A program made the position numbers and the translations under genes. Below the pieces are notes generated by a model, which was given only the letters and a program-made list of their open reading frames with translations, ran no database searches and was not told where the DNA came from. A stretch of DNA of 64,000 nucleotides from Kordiimonas sp. SCSIO 12610 (GTDB lineage Bacteria > Pseudomonadota > Alphaproteobacteria > Sphingomonadales > Kordiimonadaceae). The DNA lies in assembly GCF_024398015.1 (NCBI RefSeq), contig NZ_CP073747.1, positions 62,001 through 126,000 on the forward strand, given 5' to 3'. Below are positions 34,861-45,017 of this stretch, piece after piece; positions within the stretch are counted from its first letter, which is position 1, and the number at the start of each line of letters is the position of its first letter.

Positions 34861-36727
34861 TACGGCGCATTTGGTGCTTTGGCCTAAATTCTTCTTCAAA
34901 CAGTTCGGCAAGTTGGTCTGTCATGGCGCCGCCCAATTGCTCGGCATCAAGGATGGTTACCGCTCGCTCATAGTAGCGCGTCACATCATGACCAATACCA
35001 ATAGCGATCAACTCAACTGGTGATCTTTTTTCAATCCAGTCAATAACTTGTCTCAGATGATTTTCAAGATACGTACCTGTGTTTACCGATAATGTACTAT
35101 CATCAACGGGGGCCCCATCAGAAATCACCATCAGGATACGCCTTTCCTCAGGCCGTGCAATCAACCTCTGATGCGCCCAAAGAAGCGCTTCACCATCAAT
35201 GTTTTCCTTCAGCAGGCCTTCACGCATCATCAAACCCAGGTTTCGGCGCGCACGCCGCCAAGGGCTATCAGCGGTTTTATAAACAATGTGCCGCAAATCG
35301 TTCAGTCTTCCGGGGCCATTACTACGACCAGCCTGAAGCCATTTATCGCGCGACGACCCGCCCTTCCAAGCTTTCGTCGTAAACCCTAGAATTTCTACTT
35401 TGACACCGCAGCGTTCAAGCGTACGGGCAAGTATATCCGCAGAAATTGCAGCGATTGAAATCGGCCGTCCGCGCATGGAGCCGGAATTATCCAACAGAAG
35501 CGTAACAACCGTATCCTTAAACTCCGTATCTGACTCTAGTTTATAAGAAAGCGGATAGAGCGGATTTGTAACAACGCGTGAAAGGCGTCCGGCATCAAGA
35601 ACACCTTCTTCCAAGTCAAAGTTCCAATGCAGTCGCTGCTGCGCCAGTAACCGCCTTTGTAAACGATTGGCAAGCTTGGATACAGCACCAGACAAATGTG
35701 CCATTTGTTGATCAAGGTATTTTCTTAGGCGGTCCAGCTCTTCGGTATCACACAGTTCTTCTGCCCGAACGATCTCATCAAACTCTTCTGTAAAGATTTG
35801 ATAAAAGGGCGAATCCGGCATTTGGTCCATCGGGCGGTTTGGCCGCCAAGGTGTCGTCCCTTCCTGCTGTCCTTCACCGGCTTCGGCTTCAGTATCATCT
35901 AGGTCTTCTACAGCAGTTTCACTACTGCTTTCGTCATCCGTGTCTGGCCCCTCACTCGATTCGCCGCCATCAGCGCCATCAGCATCGTCGCCACCATCTT
36001 CATCGCTATCGGGGTCACCCTCTGGTGTTTCTGGCGCATCACCCTGAGCATCATCGGCTTCGTTTTCATCATCACTCTCAAGCTCATCGCCTGGTTCATT
36101 ACCAATAAGCGCTTCGATGATCGTGCGGCTAAGAATAGATAGCCCCTTTTGGTCCTCAATTTTATCTTCGAGCTGATCAAGGAACTGACCAATACTGTCC
36201 TCTATCCACTTGCGCTGTCCTTCAACGATACTAAGCGCTGTTTCAGGGGCTTGTTCCCCTGTAAGGCGCTCTCTGGCCAGCAAGCCAAGGATCGTTGCTA
36301 ACTTGCTTTTCTCATCCGAACTGGGTCGATTGATACCCGATTCCAAGACACGTTTTTCAACCAGGCTATTAAGGTTACCGCGAATACCATGCATTTGACG
36401 CGCACCGATCGCTTCAATCCTCGCTTCTTCAACCGCATCATAAATATCGCGGGCTAGCGTACCCCCCGGTGCTAACTTACGGTGAAGCTTTCCATCGTGA
36501 TATCGACTGCGAAGAGCGAGCGAGTCCGCTTGTCCTCTTAGTTCCGCAACATCACGCTTGCTTGGCTTATGGGGCAATTGAGCCAACCTGATTTGATTGG
36601 CGGCAATTCCTGATACATCTGCTGTGAATGTCACTTCGAGTTCGCGGTCGCTTGCAACAGCGCGCGTTGCGGCAGCCATAGCCACCGCAAAATCTTCTTT
36701 ATCCTTCTGACCAGTTTTGTCGGTCAT
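34853..36727 (-). CDS. cobT: Cobaltochelatase subunit CobT
   Basis: A 624-residue subunit that with CobS forms the AAA+ chaperone-like part of aerobic cobaltochelatase, which with CobN inserts cobalt into hydrogenobyrinic acid a,c-diamide. The N-terminal region is helical; residues of about 210-290 are very acidic (Asp/Glu/Ser-rich), as in known CobT; the C-terminal von Willebrand A domain has the MIDAS motif DNSGSMRG and later [11 protein letters not shown]. No cobN or other cobalamin gene is in the window. CobST pairs also occur away from cobalamin operons, where their partner is less clear. Confidence 0.95.
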   Translation of the reverse strand: MTDKTGQKDKEDFAVAMAAATRAVASDRELEVTFTADVSGIAANQIRLAQLPHKPSKRDVAELRGQADSLALRSRYHDGKLHRKLAPGGTLARDIYDAVEEARIEAIGARQMHGIRGNLNSLVEKRVLESGINRPSSDEKSKLATILGLLARERLTGEQAPETALSIVEGQRKWIEDSIGQFLDQLEDKIEDQKGLSILSRTIIEALIGNEPGDELESDDENEADDAQGDAPETPEGDPDSDEDGGDDADGADGGESSEGPDTDDESSSETAVEDLDDTEAEAGEGQQEGTTPWRPNRPMDQMPDSPFYQIFTEEFDEIVRAEELCDTEELDRLRKYLDQQMAHLSGAVSKLANRLQRRLLAQQRLHWNFDLEEGVLDAGRLSRVVTNPLYPLSYKLESDTEFKDTVVTLLLDNSGSMRGRPISIAAISADILARTLERCGVKVEILGFTTKAWKGGSSRDKWLQAGRSNGPGRLNDLRHIVYKTADSPWRRARRNLGLMMREGLLKENIDGEALLWAHQRLIARPEERRILMVISDGAPVDDSTLSVNTGTYLENHLRQVIDWIEKRSPVELIAIGIGHDVTRYYERAVTILDAEQLGGAMTDQLAELFEEEFRPKHQMRRNG

Positions 36728-36763
36728 GCTGGTTCCTTGAATTATCAGACTATGGACTGTCGT

Positions 36764-37759
36764 TTAGCCTGTTATTAAGGAGGCTGCGGATTCTGGTAAG
36801 TCCTGAGCGAAAGCGCGCTGGAAATATTCAGCGACAATTGGGCGCTCGGCTTCATCGCATTTATTTAAAAAGGTTAAACGAAATGCAAATCCAACATCGC
36901 CTATAATCCTGGCGTTCTGTGCCCAAGATAAAACGGTTCGCGGACTCATAACCGTTGAGATATCACCAGCCATAAATCCTGTTCGCGTCATATCGGCAAC
37001 ATGCACCATCTGAGCAACAGTTTTCTGACCCTCTTCCGTGGCATACTCTGGCTCTTTCGCTACGATGATTTTGGTTTCCGTTTCATGTGGAAGATAATTT
37101 AGCGTAGCAACAATGTTCCAACGGTCCATCTGACCTTGGTTAATCTGCTGTGTTCCATGGTAAAGACCTGTTGTGTCACCAAGCCCAACCGTGTTTGCCG
37201 TTGCAAAAACACGAAATGCTGAATGTGGGCGGATAACACGGTTTTGGTCTAAAAGCGTAAGCTTGCCCTCGATCTCCAGAATGCGCTGGATCACAAACAT
37301 CACATCAGGACGTCCGGCATCATATTCATCAAAAACAATCGCTGTTGGACTTTGCAGGGCCCAGGGCAAAATACCTTCTTTAAATTCTGTTACCTGTTTC
37401 CCGTCCTTCAGAACAATCGCATCCTTACCAACCAAATCAATCCGACTGATGTGACTGTCCAGATTAACCCGCACAGTTGGCCAGTTGAGGCGCGCGGCAA
37501 CCTGCTCGATATGGGTTGATTTACCCGTCCCGTGATAACCCTGGATCATAACCCGGCGATTGTGAGCAAAGCCCATAAGAATAGCGAGCGTTGTATCACG
37601 GTCGAAAACATATGCCTCGTCAGTATCTGGAACATGCTCTGTCGGTTCAGAAAATGCCGGAACTTCCATATCGATATCGATACCGAATACTTCTCTCACA
37701 TTAACAGTGGCATCAGGCATTGAAATACCCGTCATTTTTTCTGCCGCATGTGCGGTCAT
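36764..37759 (-). CDS. cobS: Cobaltochelatase AAA+ subunit CobS
   Basis: A 331-residue AAA+ ATPase. Walker A is GYHGTGKST at residues 74-82, Walker B is [13 protein letters not shown], and sensor I lies in [17 protein letters not shown]. The start is the ATG giving MTAHAAEK, which has AGAGGAA five bases before it; the upstream ATG at 37795 has no such site. The gene precedes cobT by 36 bases and the pair should be co-expressed. CobS hexamers with CobT power metal insertion by CobN. Confidence 0.95.
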   Translation of the reverse strand: MTAHAAEKMTGISMPDATVNVREVFGIDIDMEVPAFSEPTEHVPDTDEAYVFDRDTTLAILMGFAHNRRVMIQGYHGTGKSTHIEQVAARLNWPTVRVNLDSHISRIDLVGKDAIVLKDGKQVTEFKEGILPWALQSPTAIVFDEYDAGRPDVMFVIQRILEIEGKLTLLDQNRVIRPHSAFRVFATANTVGLGDTTGLYHGTQQINQGQMDRWNIVATLNYLPHETETKIIVAKEPEYATEEGQKTVAQMVHVADMTRTGFMAGDISTVMSPRTVLSWAQNARIIGDVGFAFRLTFLNKCDEAERPIVAEYFQRAFAQDLPESAASLITG

Positions 37760-37907
37760 AGGAATTCCTCTTGTCAATTGATATGAAATGGTCAATTTAG
37801 CAGTGATTGTTGGACCTTCATACGCGTTCGGTCAATAGCCAGTTTGGTTTTTTAGCGCTTACCACAGGTATCGCCGCTACGAAACCCTATCATTACGGAG
37901 AGAAAAT

Positions 37908-38177
37908 ATGGCACGTATGGCAGATATTATCAGGCAAAAACTCGAAAACACCCTTTCTCCTACCCATTTGGAAATTATTGACGAATCGGAAAAGCACCGG
38001 GGCCATGCCGGGTACCGGGACGGCGGTGAAAGCCATTTTCATGTTATTGTAAAAAGTGATGCCTTTTCGGGAAAAAACCGCGTAGCGCGTCAACGAATGG
38101 TTATGCACGCACTCGCAGAAGAATTGAAAGGGCCAATTCATGCCCTTTCAATGGAAACAAAAACGCCTGAAGAATAG
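37908..38177 (+). CDS. BolA-family protein
   Basis: An 89-residue BolA protein. The class II KH-like fold shows IRQKLENTLSPTHLEIIDES, then GHAGYRDGGESHFHVIVKSDAFSGKNRVARQRMV, with the conserved histidine in SHFHV. BolA proteins bind [2Fe-2S] clusters together with monothiol glutaredoxins and take part in iron-sulfur delivery or stress regulation. CGGAGAG is placed well before the ATG. It is divergent from cobS, a neighbour in many alphaproteobacteria. Confidence 0.93.
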   Translation: MARMADIIRQKLENTLSPTHLEIIDESEKHRGHAGYRDGGESHFHVIVKSDAFSGKNRVARQRMVMHALAEELKGPIHALSMETKTPEE

Positions 38178-38230
38178 TTATTTATCCAACCATTCGGGTT
38201 ACGGGTCGTTTTAAAATTAAGTTTCTGAAC

Positions 38231-38512
38231 TCAAGTTCGAATAAATTCAACGTGCCTCATGGGCGCTTTGTAAAATGCTAAAGAGCATTTGCTCATTTTC
38301 CTAAGCATCAAACTCTTTATGGAAATGAAAAGTTGCTGAAACCGCTCCTTACGCGCAAATGACGCAAGGGGTATACGGAAATCAGCAGCTTTATTGTTGT
38401 TGCCATCATCTGGCAACCAGGGTGCTGCCGGTTCAAAAAACAGTGACAAATGTAAAAACACACAAAATACGATAACAAGTATTAAGCACGAAAATGGTAC
38501 TATGTAGATCAT
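38231..38512 (-). CDS. Possible small membrane protein, 93 residues
   Basis: From the ATG giving MIYIVPF the frame encodes an N-terminal hydrophobic segment (about residues 1-22, VPFSCLILVIVFCVFLHLSLFF), then a polar stretch and a basic C-terminus. I recognise no family. The ribosome-binding signal is poor (AGGA directly against the ATG; a TTG lies four codons upstream). It may be a real single-pass protein or a chance frame. Confidence 0.3.
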   Translation of the reverse strand: MIYIVPFSCLILVIVFCVFLHLSLFFEPAAPWLPDDGNNNKAADFRIPLASFARKERFQQLFISIKSLMLRKMSKCSLAFYKAPMRHVEFIRT

Positions 38513-38623
38513 TCCTAGTCTCAATTAAAAAGATTGCCTGATGCTTTTCGGGCATTTTTACCCTGAAAAGCTCTCTAATTGATCGGTGACTTGAGAATAT
38601 AAAATGTAATTTACTAACCTTTT

Positions 38624-38731
38624 TTAATAAAATAACTTCTTATATTGAACCTTACTGAACGCAAACCCGCCTACGGCTATCGTTCCGAGTAAGATCGTCG
38701 CAATCAATTGTGCTGTCGTAAATTCAATCAT
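38624..38731 (-). CDS. Possible 35-residue single-pass membrane protein
   Basis: A short frame starting MIEFTTAQLIATILLGT encodes one hydrophobic helix (about residues 8-27) and a basic, aromatic end (YKKLFY). GGAG lies six bases before the ATG, a better site than most genes nearby have, which argues for translation. An ATG four codons upstream is also in frame. The family is unknown; small membrane proteins of this form often modulate a larger membrane complex, which is only inference here. Confidence 0.45.
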   Translation of the reverse strand: MIEFTTAQLIATILLGTIAVGGFAFSKVQYKKLFY

Positions 38732-38837
38732 GGTTTTCTCCATAAAAATTTTATGAAGCCAGAATCACCGCGCAATTGGGCAAGATTGTGATCAAATCAA
38801 GGAGTCTTTGTTGCAATTAGAAAAAAGGAAACACGCT

Positions 38838-39716
38838 CTAAAAACGGTATAATTGTGAGGCTTTAAAACGCCATAATGGGGTATCGATGTCTTGACCCTC
38901 ATGAAGAGAAAACCAAGCATCAGTATCAAAGCTTTTAATTACATGAGGACTTTGTGCAGGTGTAAACCCCTGAATTAGGATAGCCTTTTTGTGACCATTA
39001 GCATCAATAGCCAAATCGACAATCAAAACAGCGTGGCCTGGAAAACCTGGGTCTATAAAAACATCACCAATTTTTGCATCTTTAATCGAAACCCTCTTCA
39101 AGTCTCTCGCCAAAGATGCAGTTCCTGCATATACAAAAATAGTATCAAGCCACTTTCGGAAATTATCGTAAGTGTCTTCTGATCTATTCCCAAAAGCCCA
39201 GTTTACTGAGTGTCCAGAAACTACAGCACGTTTCCCAGAAAGGTAATCCTGATAAGGAAATGCGTCTCCAGAAGTAAAATTGAATGAGAGGTCGTCATAT
39301 CTTTTCTGCTGGTAAAGGTACTCTGCATATAATCGAATCACCACGTCGGCACATTGTTGTATGTCTCTAGTACCTACATCAATTTCAATAATTGAATCAG
39401 CGTGGTTGTTTGGCCAAACATTAGATCCGTCATATTTTACTAGTTCGCTATTTTTTGGCTTTAGTGGTAAGTTCTGCAAGAATTGTTCATAGCTACCACT
39501 TTTTGTTATTATGCGTTTATAACCATTTGGAATTGCATATTTTTTGATAATGCTATTCGCGGGCTTTACTTGGTTTAGCCACACATATTGGGCGCCATCG
39601 TTATCAGTACTTTGACTACCAATTGAAGGGTTAGAAAAAAGGCAAGATGCAATAATAGCCAAAAAAACTATTAGACTATTCTGTTTTAATATCTGTTTTT
39701 GACGTATCAACTTCAC
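38838..39716 (-). CDS. Exported DUF4846-family protein
   Basis: A 292-residue protein with an N-terminal signal peptide (hydrophobic LIVFLAIIASCLFS; the cysteine may even be a lipobox). It follows the DUF4846 pattern: GSYEQFLQNLPLKP, IIEIDVGTRDIQQCADVVIRLYAEYLY, FNFTSGDAFPYQDYLSGKR, VYAGTASLARDLKRV, GDVFIDPGFPGHAVLIVDLA and a final IQGFTPAQSPHVIKSF. The family has no proven function; the GDVFI...GHAV portion is reminiscent of cysteine-peptidase-like amidase folds, but I see no catalytic Cys in the expected place. AT-rich and isolated between bolA and acnA, so possibly acquired. Confidence 0.85.
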   Translation of the reverse strand: MKLIRQKQILKQNSLIVFLAIIASCLFSNPSIGSQSTDNDGAQYVWLNQVKPANSIIKKYAIPNGYKRIITKSGSYEQFLQNLPLKPKNSELVKYDGSNVWPNNHADSIIEIDVGTRDIQQCADVVIRLYAEYLYQQKRYDDLSFNFTSGDAFPYQDYLSGKRAVVSGHSVNWAFGNRSEDTYDNFRKWLDTIFVYAGTASLARDLKRVSIKDAKIGDVFIDPGFPGHAVLIVDLAIDANGHKKAILIQGFTPAQSPHVIKSFDTDAWFSLHEGQDIDTPLWRFKASQLYRF

Positions 39717-39789
39717 ATATCTACACTACCGTAAATAAGTATTAATTGCTAGTTAGTGTTGCATTTATAATAAATCTGAGAGGGTTTCC

Positions 39790-42474
39790 ATGACTGATAA
39801 TTCACTTGATACTTTAAATACGCGGCGTGTTCTAACTGTTGGCGAAAGAGAATATGATTATTTCAGCCTTAAAGCCGCTGAGCAAACAATCGGTGATGTC
39901 TCGCGCCTGCCCTATACATTAAAAGTTTTATTGGAAAACCTTCTTCGACACGAAGATGGCACATCAGTTACAACAACAGATATTCAGGCAGTCGCTGACT
40001 GGCAAAAAGAACAGCGGTCTTCAAGCGAAATTGCTTATCGGCCGGCACGGGTTTTAATGCAGGATTTCACGGGCGTTCCCGCCGTTGTTGACCTCGCTGC
40101 CATGCGAACAGCGATGGCAGAAATGGGCGGTGATCCTGAATTGATTAATCCGCTTGCGCAGTGTGATCTGGTGATCGATCATTCGGTTATGGTCGATAAG
40201 TTTGGTACAGCGAAAGCTTTCAAGCAAAATGTCGATCTGGAAATGGAACGGAACGCAGAGCGTTATGAGTTTCTGAAATGGGGACAAAACAGTTTTGATA
40301 ACTTTAACGCCGTGCCGCCGGGCACCGGCATTTGCCATCAAGTCAATCTGGAATATATCGCCGATACCGTTTGGACACACTCAGAAGGTGGCCGAACGAT
40401 AGCATACCCTGATACGTGTGTTGGGACCGATAGCCACACAACCATGATCAATGGCCTTGCTGTGCTTGGTTGGGGTGTTGGCGGTATTGAAGCCGAGGCA
40501 GCGATGCTGGGCCAACCCGTTTCGATGCTGATCCCAGAAGTTGTTGGCTTTAAGTTAACAGGTAAACTGAATGAAGGCATCACGGCAACGGACCTCGTTC
40601 TTAGGGTTGTTGAAATGCTGCGTGAACTTGGTGTTGTCGGAAAGTTCGTAGAATTTTACGGTGATGGGCTTGATCAGCTAACATTAGCGGACCAGGCGAC
40701 AATCGCAAACATGGCACCAGAATATGGTGCAACGTGCGGGTTTTTCCCAGTTTCACAACAAACACTTGACTTTTTAACCTTCACCGGGCGCGACCCCGAA
40801 ACTGTTGACCTTGTTAAAGCCTATGCGCAAGAACAGGGAATGTGGCGGGACAAGAACACCGTAGACCCGATTTATTCCCACACTCTCGAGCTTGATATCT
40901 CTACTGTAAAAGCAGCACTTGCGGGGCCCAGCCGCCCTCAGGACCGCGTTGATTTGGATCAAGCAAAGCATTCCTTCATCAACGATGTCCTCACAAAATA
41001 TAGTAAAGTCGATGACTTAAATGAATATCGTGTCGAAGATGCTGATTACACGTTAACGCACGGCGATATTGGGATTGCCGCGATCACAAGTTGCACCAAC
41101 ACCTCAAACCCAAGCGTTTTGATCGCAGCAGGATTGGTCGCCAAAAAGGCCAATGAACTGGGCTTAAAGACGCAGCCATGGGTCAAAACATCGCTGGCGC
41201 CCGGCTCGCAGGTCGTTACCGACTATCTGGATAAAGCTGGATTAACAGAACATCTGGACGCGCTCGGCTTTAACCTCGTGGGTTATGGTTGCACCACGTG
41301 CATTGGGAACTCTGGACCGCTGGCGGCACCAATTTCAAAAACTATCAACGACAATGACCTTGTGTGTGCCAGTGTTTTATCTGGAAACAGGAACTTTGAA
41401 GGTCGGGTTAGTCAGGATTTGAAAGCATCCTACTTGGCATCACCGCCGCTTGTGGTTGCTTATGCGCTTGCTGGCTCAATGAAGGTTGACATTACATCAG
41501 AGCCTCTTGGCAAAACCAAAGATGGTCAGGATGTTTATTTGAAAGATCTTTGGCCAAGTAATCAAGACATACAGAATGCTATTCATGCAAACCTAAACCG
41601 CAACATGTTTATTGAACGCTATGCAAACGTGTTTGAGGGAACAGAGGAGTGGCAGGCAGTACCCATTAGTGAAGGTAAAACATACGCCTGGAATTCTGAG
41701 AGCACATATATTCAACACCCCCCTTATTTTCAGGGTATGAGCAATCGTATTGAACCCTCTACGGATATCATTGGGGCAAGGCCATTGGCGCTTTTAGGCG
41801 ACAGCATTACTACCGATCATATCAGCCCGGCAGGTGCGATTAAGGCCGATAGCCCAGCAGGTAAATACCTTCAGGAAAAAGGCGTAGCCCGCGTTGATTT
41901 TAATTCTTACGGCTCACGCCGCGGTAATCATGAAGTTATGATGCGCGGAACTTTTGCGAATGTTAGGTTACGTAATTTAATGGCACCTGGTACCGAAGGG
42001 GGGTGGACTACACACCAACCGTCCGGTGATGTAATGAGCATTTATGATGCCTCCGTTAAATATAGAGACTCTGGCACGCCTTTAGTTGTTGTAGGTGGCA
42101 AGGAATACGGTACCGGGTCATCACGGGACTGGGCTGCAAAAGGCACAATCTTACTGGGGGTTAAAGCAGTAATTGTTGAGAGTTTTGAGCGTATTCACAG
42201 ATCCAATCTTGTGGGAATGGGGGTTTTACCCCTTCAGTTTCAGGATGGGGATAACCGCTTAAGCCTTAACCTTAAGGGTACAGAAACATTTGATATTACA
42301 GGAATTGCGGGGCGCGTTACACCACGACAAAGTGTTAATATCACTATTCACTATGAAGACGGAGCCACAAAAGCGATCAATGCCTTGTGCCGAATCGATA
42401 CAGAAGATGAGGCAGAGTATTGTCAAAATGGCGGGATTCTTCATTACGTGTTGCGCAAACTAGCCGCTCAATAG
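39790..42474 (+). CDS. acnA: Aconitate hydratase A
   Basis: An 894-residue aconitase of the TCA cycle, interconverting citrate and isocitrate with a [4Fe-4S] cluster. Cluster ligands are in SCTNTSNP and [12 protein letters not shown]. Substrate-site motifs include [67 protein letters not shown] and [16 protein letters not shown]. Length and motif order are those of AcnA/IRP-type aconitase. AGAGG lies before the ATG. It is followed by a DUF1223 gene, a pairing common in the class. Confidence 0.97.
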   Translation: MTDNSLDTLNTRRVLTVGEREYDYFSLKAAEQTIGDVSRLPYTLKVLLENLLRHEDGTSVTTTDIQAVADWQKEQRSSSEIAYRPARVLMQDFTGVPAVVDLAAMRTAMAEMGGDPELINPLAQCDLVIDHSVMVDKFGTAKAFKQNVDLEMERNAERYEFLKWGQNSFDNFNAVPPGTGICHQVNLEYIADTVWTHSEGGRTIAYPDTCVGTDSHTTMINGLAVLGWGVGGIEAEAAMLGQPVSMLIPEVVGFKLTGKLNEGITATDLVLRVVEMLRELGVVGKFVEFYGDGLDQLTLADQATIANMAPEYGATCGFFPVSQQTLDFLTFTGRDPETVDLVKAYAQEQGMWRDKNTVDPIYSHTLELDISTVKAALAGPSRPQDRVDLDQAKHSFINDVLTKYSKVDDLNEYRVEDADYTLTHGDIGIAAITSCTNTSNPSVLIAAGLVAKKANELGLKTQPWVKTSLAPGSQVVTDYLDKAGLTEHLDALGFNLVGYGCTTCIGNSGPLAAPISKTINDNDLVCASVLSGNRNFEGRVSQDLKASYLASPPLVVAYALAGSMKVDITSEPLGKTKDGQDVYLKDLWPSNQDIQNAIHANLNRNMFIERYANVFEGTEEWQAVPISEGKTYAWNSESTYIQHPPYFQGMSNRIEPSTDIIGARPLALLGDSITTDHISPAGAIKADSPAGKYLQEKGVARVDFNSYGSRRGNHEVMMRGTFANVRLRNLMAPGTEGGWTTHQPSGDVMSIYDASVKYRDSGTPLVVVGGKEYGTGSSRDWAAKGTILLGVKAVIVESFERIHRSNLVGMGVLPLQFQDGDNRLSLNLKGTETFDITGIAGRVTPRQSVNITIHYEDGATKAINALCRIDTEDEAEYCQNGGILHYVLRKLAAQ

Positions 42475-42636
42475 TCATTTTGCCTTGTAATTAGTACAAA
42501 ATGTATCGTTTTCAGGTTTACAAACTTGGAAATCATGCCTTATGGACTGTCATATTCACTACAAGTAGGGACAAATTACATAAAATTCACGTAGAGGTGA
42601 TTGGCATGTTTACTAACGGGCTAATATCATAAGGCA

Positions 42637-43413
42637 ATGATGTATAGATTATTAAATATAGTTCTTAGTGTTTTTGTTTTGGGTGGCGTTTTCTCTTCAC
42701 AAGCTAGTTTTGCGCAAGATGAAGAGAGGTTAACGGTCGTTGAATTGTTCACTAGCCAAGGGTGCAGCAGCTGTCCTCCTGCGGATGCCGCGCTCAAGTC
42801 CATGCGTAATCGTCCCAATATTCTAACGCTTTCCTGGGCGGTAGATTATTGGGATCGTCTGGGTTGGGAAGATACATACGCATCGCCCAGTCACACGAAA
42901 CGCCAAGCCGCTTATAACAAACGTTTCGGCCGAGGCGGTGTTTACACACCCCAAATGGTGATTGATGGCGCTTTTCAGGCTATTGGGTCAAAAAATTCAG
43001 CTATTCGTGATGCTATTGATCAGTCTCGCGCTACAAGCCGCATTGAAGTAAAACCTACCTTAACCCCTGCTGGTGAAACCATCCAACTTGATTTACCAGC
43101 AACAGAAGGCTTGCCGAAGGAACTTTCTGTTCGGGTTGTTTGGTATCTCAGTGATGCTGAAGTTCAAATTAATAGAGGTGAGAATGAAGGCCGCGTCCTT
43201 CATTATACCAATGTCGTACGTGCTTCTGAAATGGTAATGGACTGGGATGGGTCCGCGCAATCAATTTCGCTGAAGGTAGCAGATGGTGTATCCGCCGGCG
43301 CTGACCATGTCGCAATTCTTCTTCAGGAAGGATATAGGCACGGCAAAATTATTGGCGCTGTATCAATGCCGCTTAATGGTGAAGAAGAAACCTCTACCGC
43401 ATCAGATGCCTAA
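42637..43413 (+). CDS. Exported DUF1223 thioredoxin-like protein
   Basis: A 258-residue protein with a signal peptide cleaved near ASFAQDE. The motif LFTSQGCSSCPPADA carries a CxxC-like cysteine pair in a thioredoxin-fold position, followed by LSWAVDYWDRLGWEDTYASP and GGVYTPQMVIDGAFQAIGS, the signature of DUF1223. The C-terminal half is beta-rich. The family is periplasmic and probably involved in redox or metal handling, but no reaction has been assigned. It lies 162 bases after acnA and has its own terminator. Confidence 0.9.
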   Translation: MMYRLLNIVLSVFVLGGVFSSQASFAQDEERLTVVELFTSQGCSSCPPADAALKSMRNRPNILTLSWAVDYWDRLGWEDTYASPSHTKRQAAYNKRFGRGGVYTPQMVIDGAFQAIGSKNSAIRDAIDQSRATSRIEVKPTLTPAGETIQLDLPATEGLPKELSVRVVWYLSDAEVQINRGENEGRVLHYTNVVRASEMVMDWDGSAQSISLKVADGVSAGADHVAILLQEGYRHGKIIGAVSMPLNGEEETSTASDA

Positions 43414-43455
43414 GCTAGCTATAATATAGTTTGACAATCACTCTGGAACATTTCA

Positions 43456-43486
43456 AAAACCGCGCCTTCGCATAAGGTGCGGTTTT
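43456..43486 (+). terminator. Terminator after the DUF1223 gene
   Basis: A 13-bp stem (AAAACCGCGCCTT with AAGGTGCGGTTTT, one G-T pair) and a 5-base loop, with a T-rich right arm. It separates the DUF1223 gene from the DEAD-box helicase. Confidence 0.8.
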
Positions 43487-43538
43487 GTGTTAGAAGCACA
43501 TAATAATTCTATATCTATACACAAAGAGTGAAGGGATT

Positions 43539-44957
43539 TTGATGGCAGAGTTCGAACAACTTGGGCTTGGCAAACCGTTATTAAGTGCGGTAAATGCCCT
43601 TGATTACGAAAAGCCGACTGCTATTCAGGCGGCTGCGATCCCACACTTGCTCAGTGGCCTTGACCTCATTGGGATTGCGCAAACGGGCGGCGGCAAATCA
43701 GCGGCATTCATCCTGCCACTTCTTGAGAAGCTATCATACTATGAAGACCGCCCAAAACCGGGAATGCCTCGTGCCCTCATACTCGCACCAACCCGTGAAC
43801 TTGCACAACAAATCTCAACCAACGTACGAGATTTATCATTGGGCCAAAAGGCCAGGCAGTGTGTAATTTTCGGGGGGACACCTTATAAAACACAGACACA
43901 TATCCTGCAACGCGGTGTAGATATCGTTATTGCAACACCGGGTCGATTAATTGATCACCTGAAGAAGGGTAATGTGTATTTGGATGAAACCGAATATTTT
44001 GTCCTTGATGAGGCCGACCGCATGCTTGATATGGGCTTCATTGACGATGTGCGCAGTATCGCTAGGAAGTTACGACAAGACCATCAATCTGTTATGTTTT
44101 CAGCAACATTCAGTGATGCAATTCGAGAACTGTCATCAACTATCCTGAATGATCCAGAATTTGTTGAGGTAGCGCGTCAGGCAACTATTGCAGACAATCT
44201 AACGCACAAAATCCTATACACGCCGCGTGAAAAAAAGAACGAACTGCTTCTGTATTTAATTGCAAAGGAAAAAGCTGAACGAGCGCTGGTGTTTACACGC
44301 ACCAAGGCACAGGCTGATGCCCTTGCTGATTACCTTCAAAGTATGGATTTAAACGCCCGGTCAATACACGGCGACAAGCCACAGCGAATGCGCGACCGCA
44401 TTATTCGCCAATTCCGTAATGATCAAATTAATTTCCTGGTTGCCACGGATGTTGCGGCACGCGGGATCGATGTGCCAGATATCACCCATGTCTTTAATAC
44501 TGACGTACCGTTGGACGCGGAAAACTATGTTCACCGAATTGGCAGAACTGCGCGCGGCGGTGCCAGTGGTAAGGCATTCACTTTGTGCGATAAGGCTGAG
44601 TTTAAACTGGTTCGGGCTATTGAAAACATTATCAAGCAAGCAATCGAAACAGAAACGGATCATCCATTCCCGCTTGAAATTAAAAAGTTTAAGCCCAAGT
44701 CGCGTAAATCGAATACTGGAACTTCCAATGCGTCTAAAAGCAAGCCTGGCAAAAAGCTAACGCAAGGTAAGAAAAAGTCTCTGGCAAAAAAAGCGAAGAA
44801 AGCAGCCGGTCGCGCGGACATCCCCAAGCAAAAAACAACAAAACGGAAAGAAACTTCAACAGTTACGAGCCGAAAACAAAAAAGCCGAACGGGTACCAAA
44901 CGCCCACAATCTGCTAAAAGTGGGGGTAATAGCCCAATGCGGCGTAAGCCTAAATAA
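43539..44957 (+). CDS. DEAD-box RNA helicase (RhlE-like)
   Basis: A 472-residue DEAD-box protein. The Q motif EKPTAIQAAAIP, motif I AQTGGGKSAAF (Ser instead of the usual T in GKT), PTRELAQQ, DEADRMLDMGF, SATFS, RALVFTRTK, ATDVAARGIDVPDI and HRIGRTARGG are all present. The C-terminal 85 residues are very basic (Lys/Arg/Ser-rich) and likely disordered, helping RNA binding. It remodels RNA, probably in ribosome assembly or decay. A second Met follows the first directly; either may be used. Confidence 0.95.
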   Translation: MMAEFEQLGLGKPLLSAVNALDYEKPTAIQAAAIPHLLSGLDLIGIAQTGGGKSAAFILPLLEKLSYYEDRPKPGMPRALILAPTRELAQQISTNVRDLSLGQKARQCVIFGGTPYKTQTHILQRGVDIVIATPGRLIDHLKKGNVYLDETEYFVLDEADRMLDMGFIDDVRSIARKLRQDHQSVMFSATFSDAIRELSSTILNDPEFVEVARQATIADNLTHKILYTPREKKNELLLYLIAKEKAERALVFTRTKAQADALADYLQSMDLNARSIHGDKPQRMRDRIIRQFRNDQINFLVATDVAARGIDVPDITHVFNTDVPLDAENYVHRIGRTARGGASGKAFTLCDKAEFKLVRAIENIIKQAIETETDHPFPLEIKKFKPKSRKSNTGTSNASKSKPGKKLTQGKKKSLAKKAKKAAGRADIPKQKTTKRKETSTVTSRKQKSRTGTKRPQSAKSGGNSPMRRKPK

Positions 44958-45017
44958 TACACTAAAGTTACAGATGAAACACGGTGACAAGTTTTAAGTA
45001 CCAGGTATGATCATAAA

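Larger units (their letters stand above)
38178..38837. other. Accessory-looking AT-rich region with two short ORFs
   Basis: This stretch between bolA and the DUF4846 gene contains only two short minus-strand frames, listed separately, and otherwise no recognisable gene, RNA or repeat. Base composition is more AT-rich than the flanking housekeeping genes. Confidence 0.5.

Noticed and set aside
35839-36192. Frames opposite the acidic region of cobT (His/Arg-rich or Met/Lys-rich products)
   Set aside because: They come from the repetitive Asp/Glu codons of cobT read in other frames; the low-complexity products are typical shadows.
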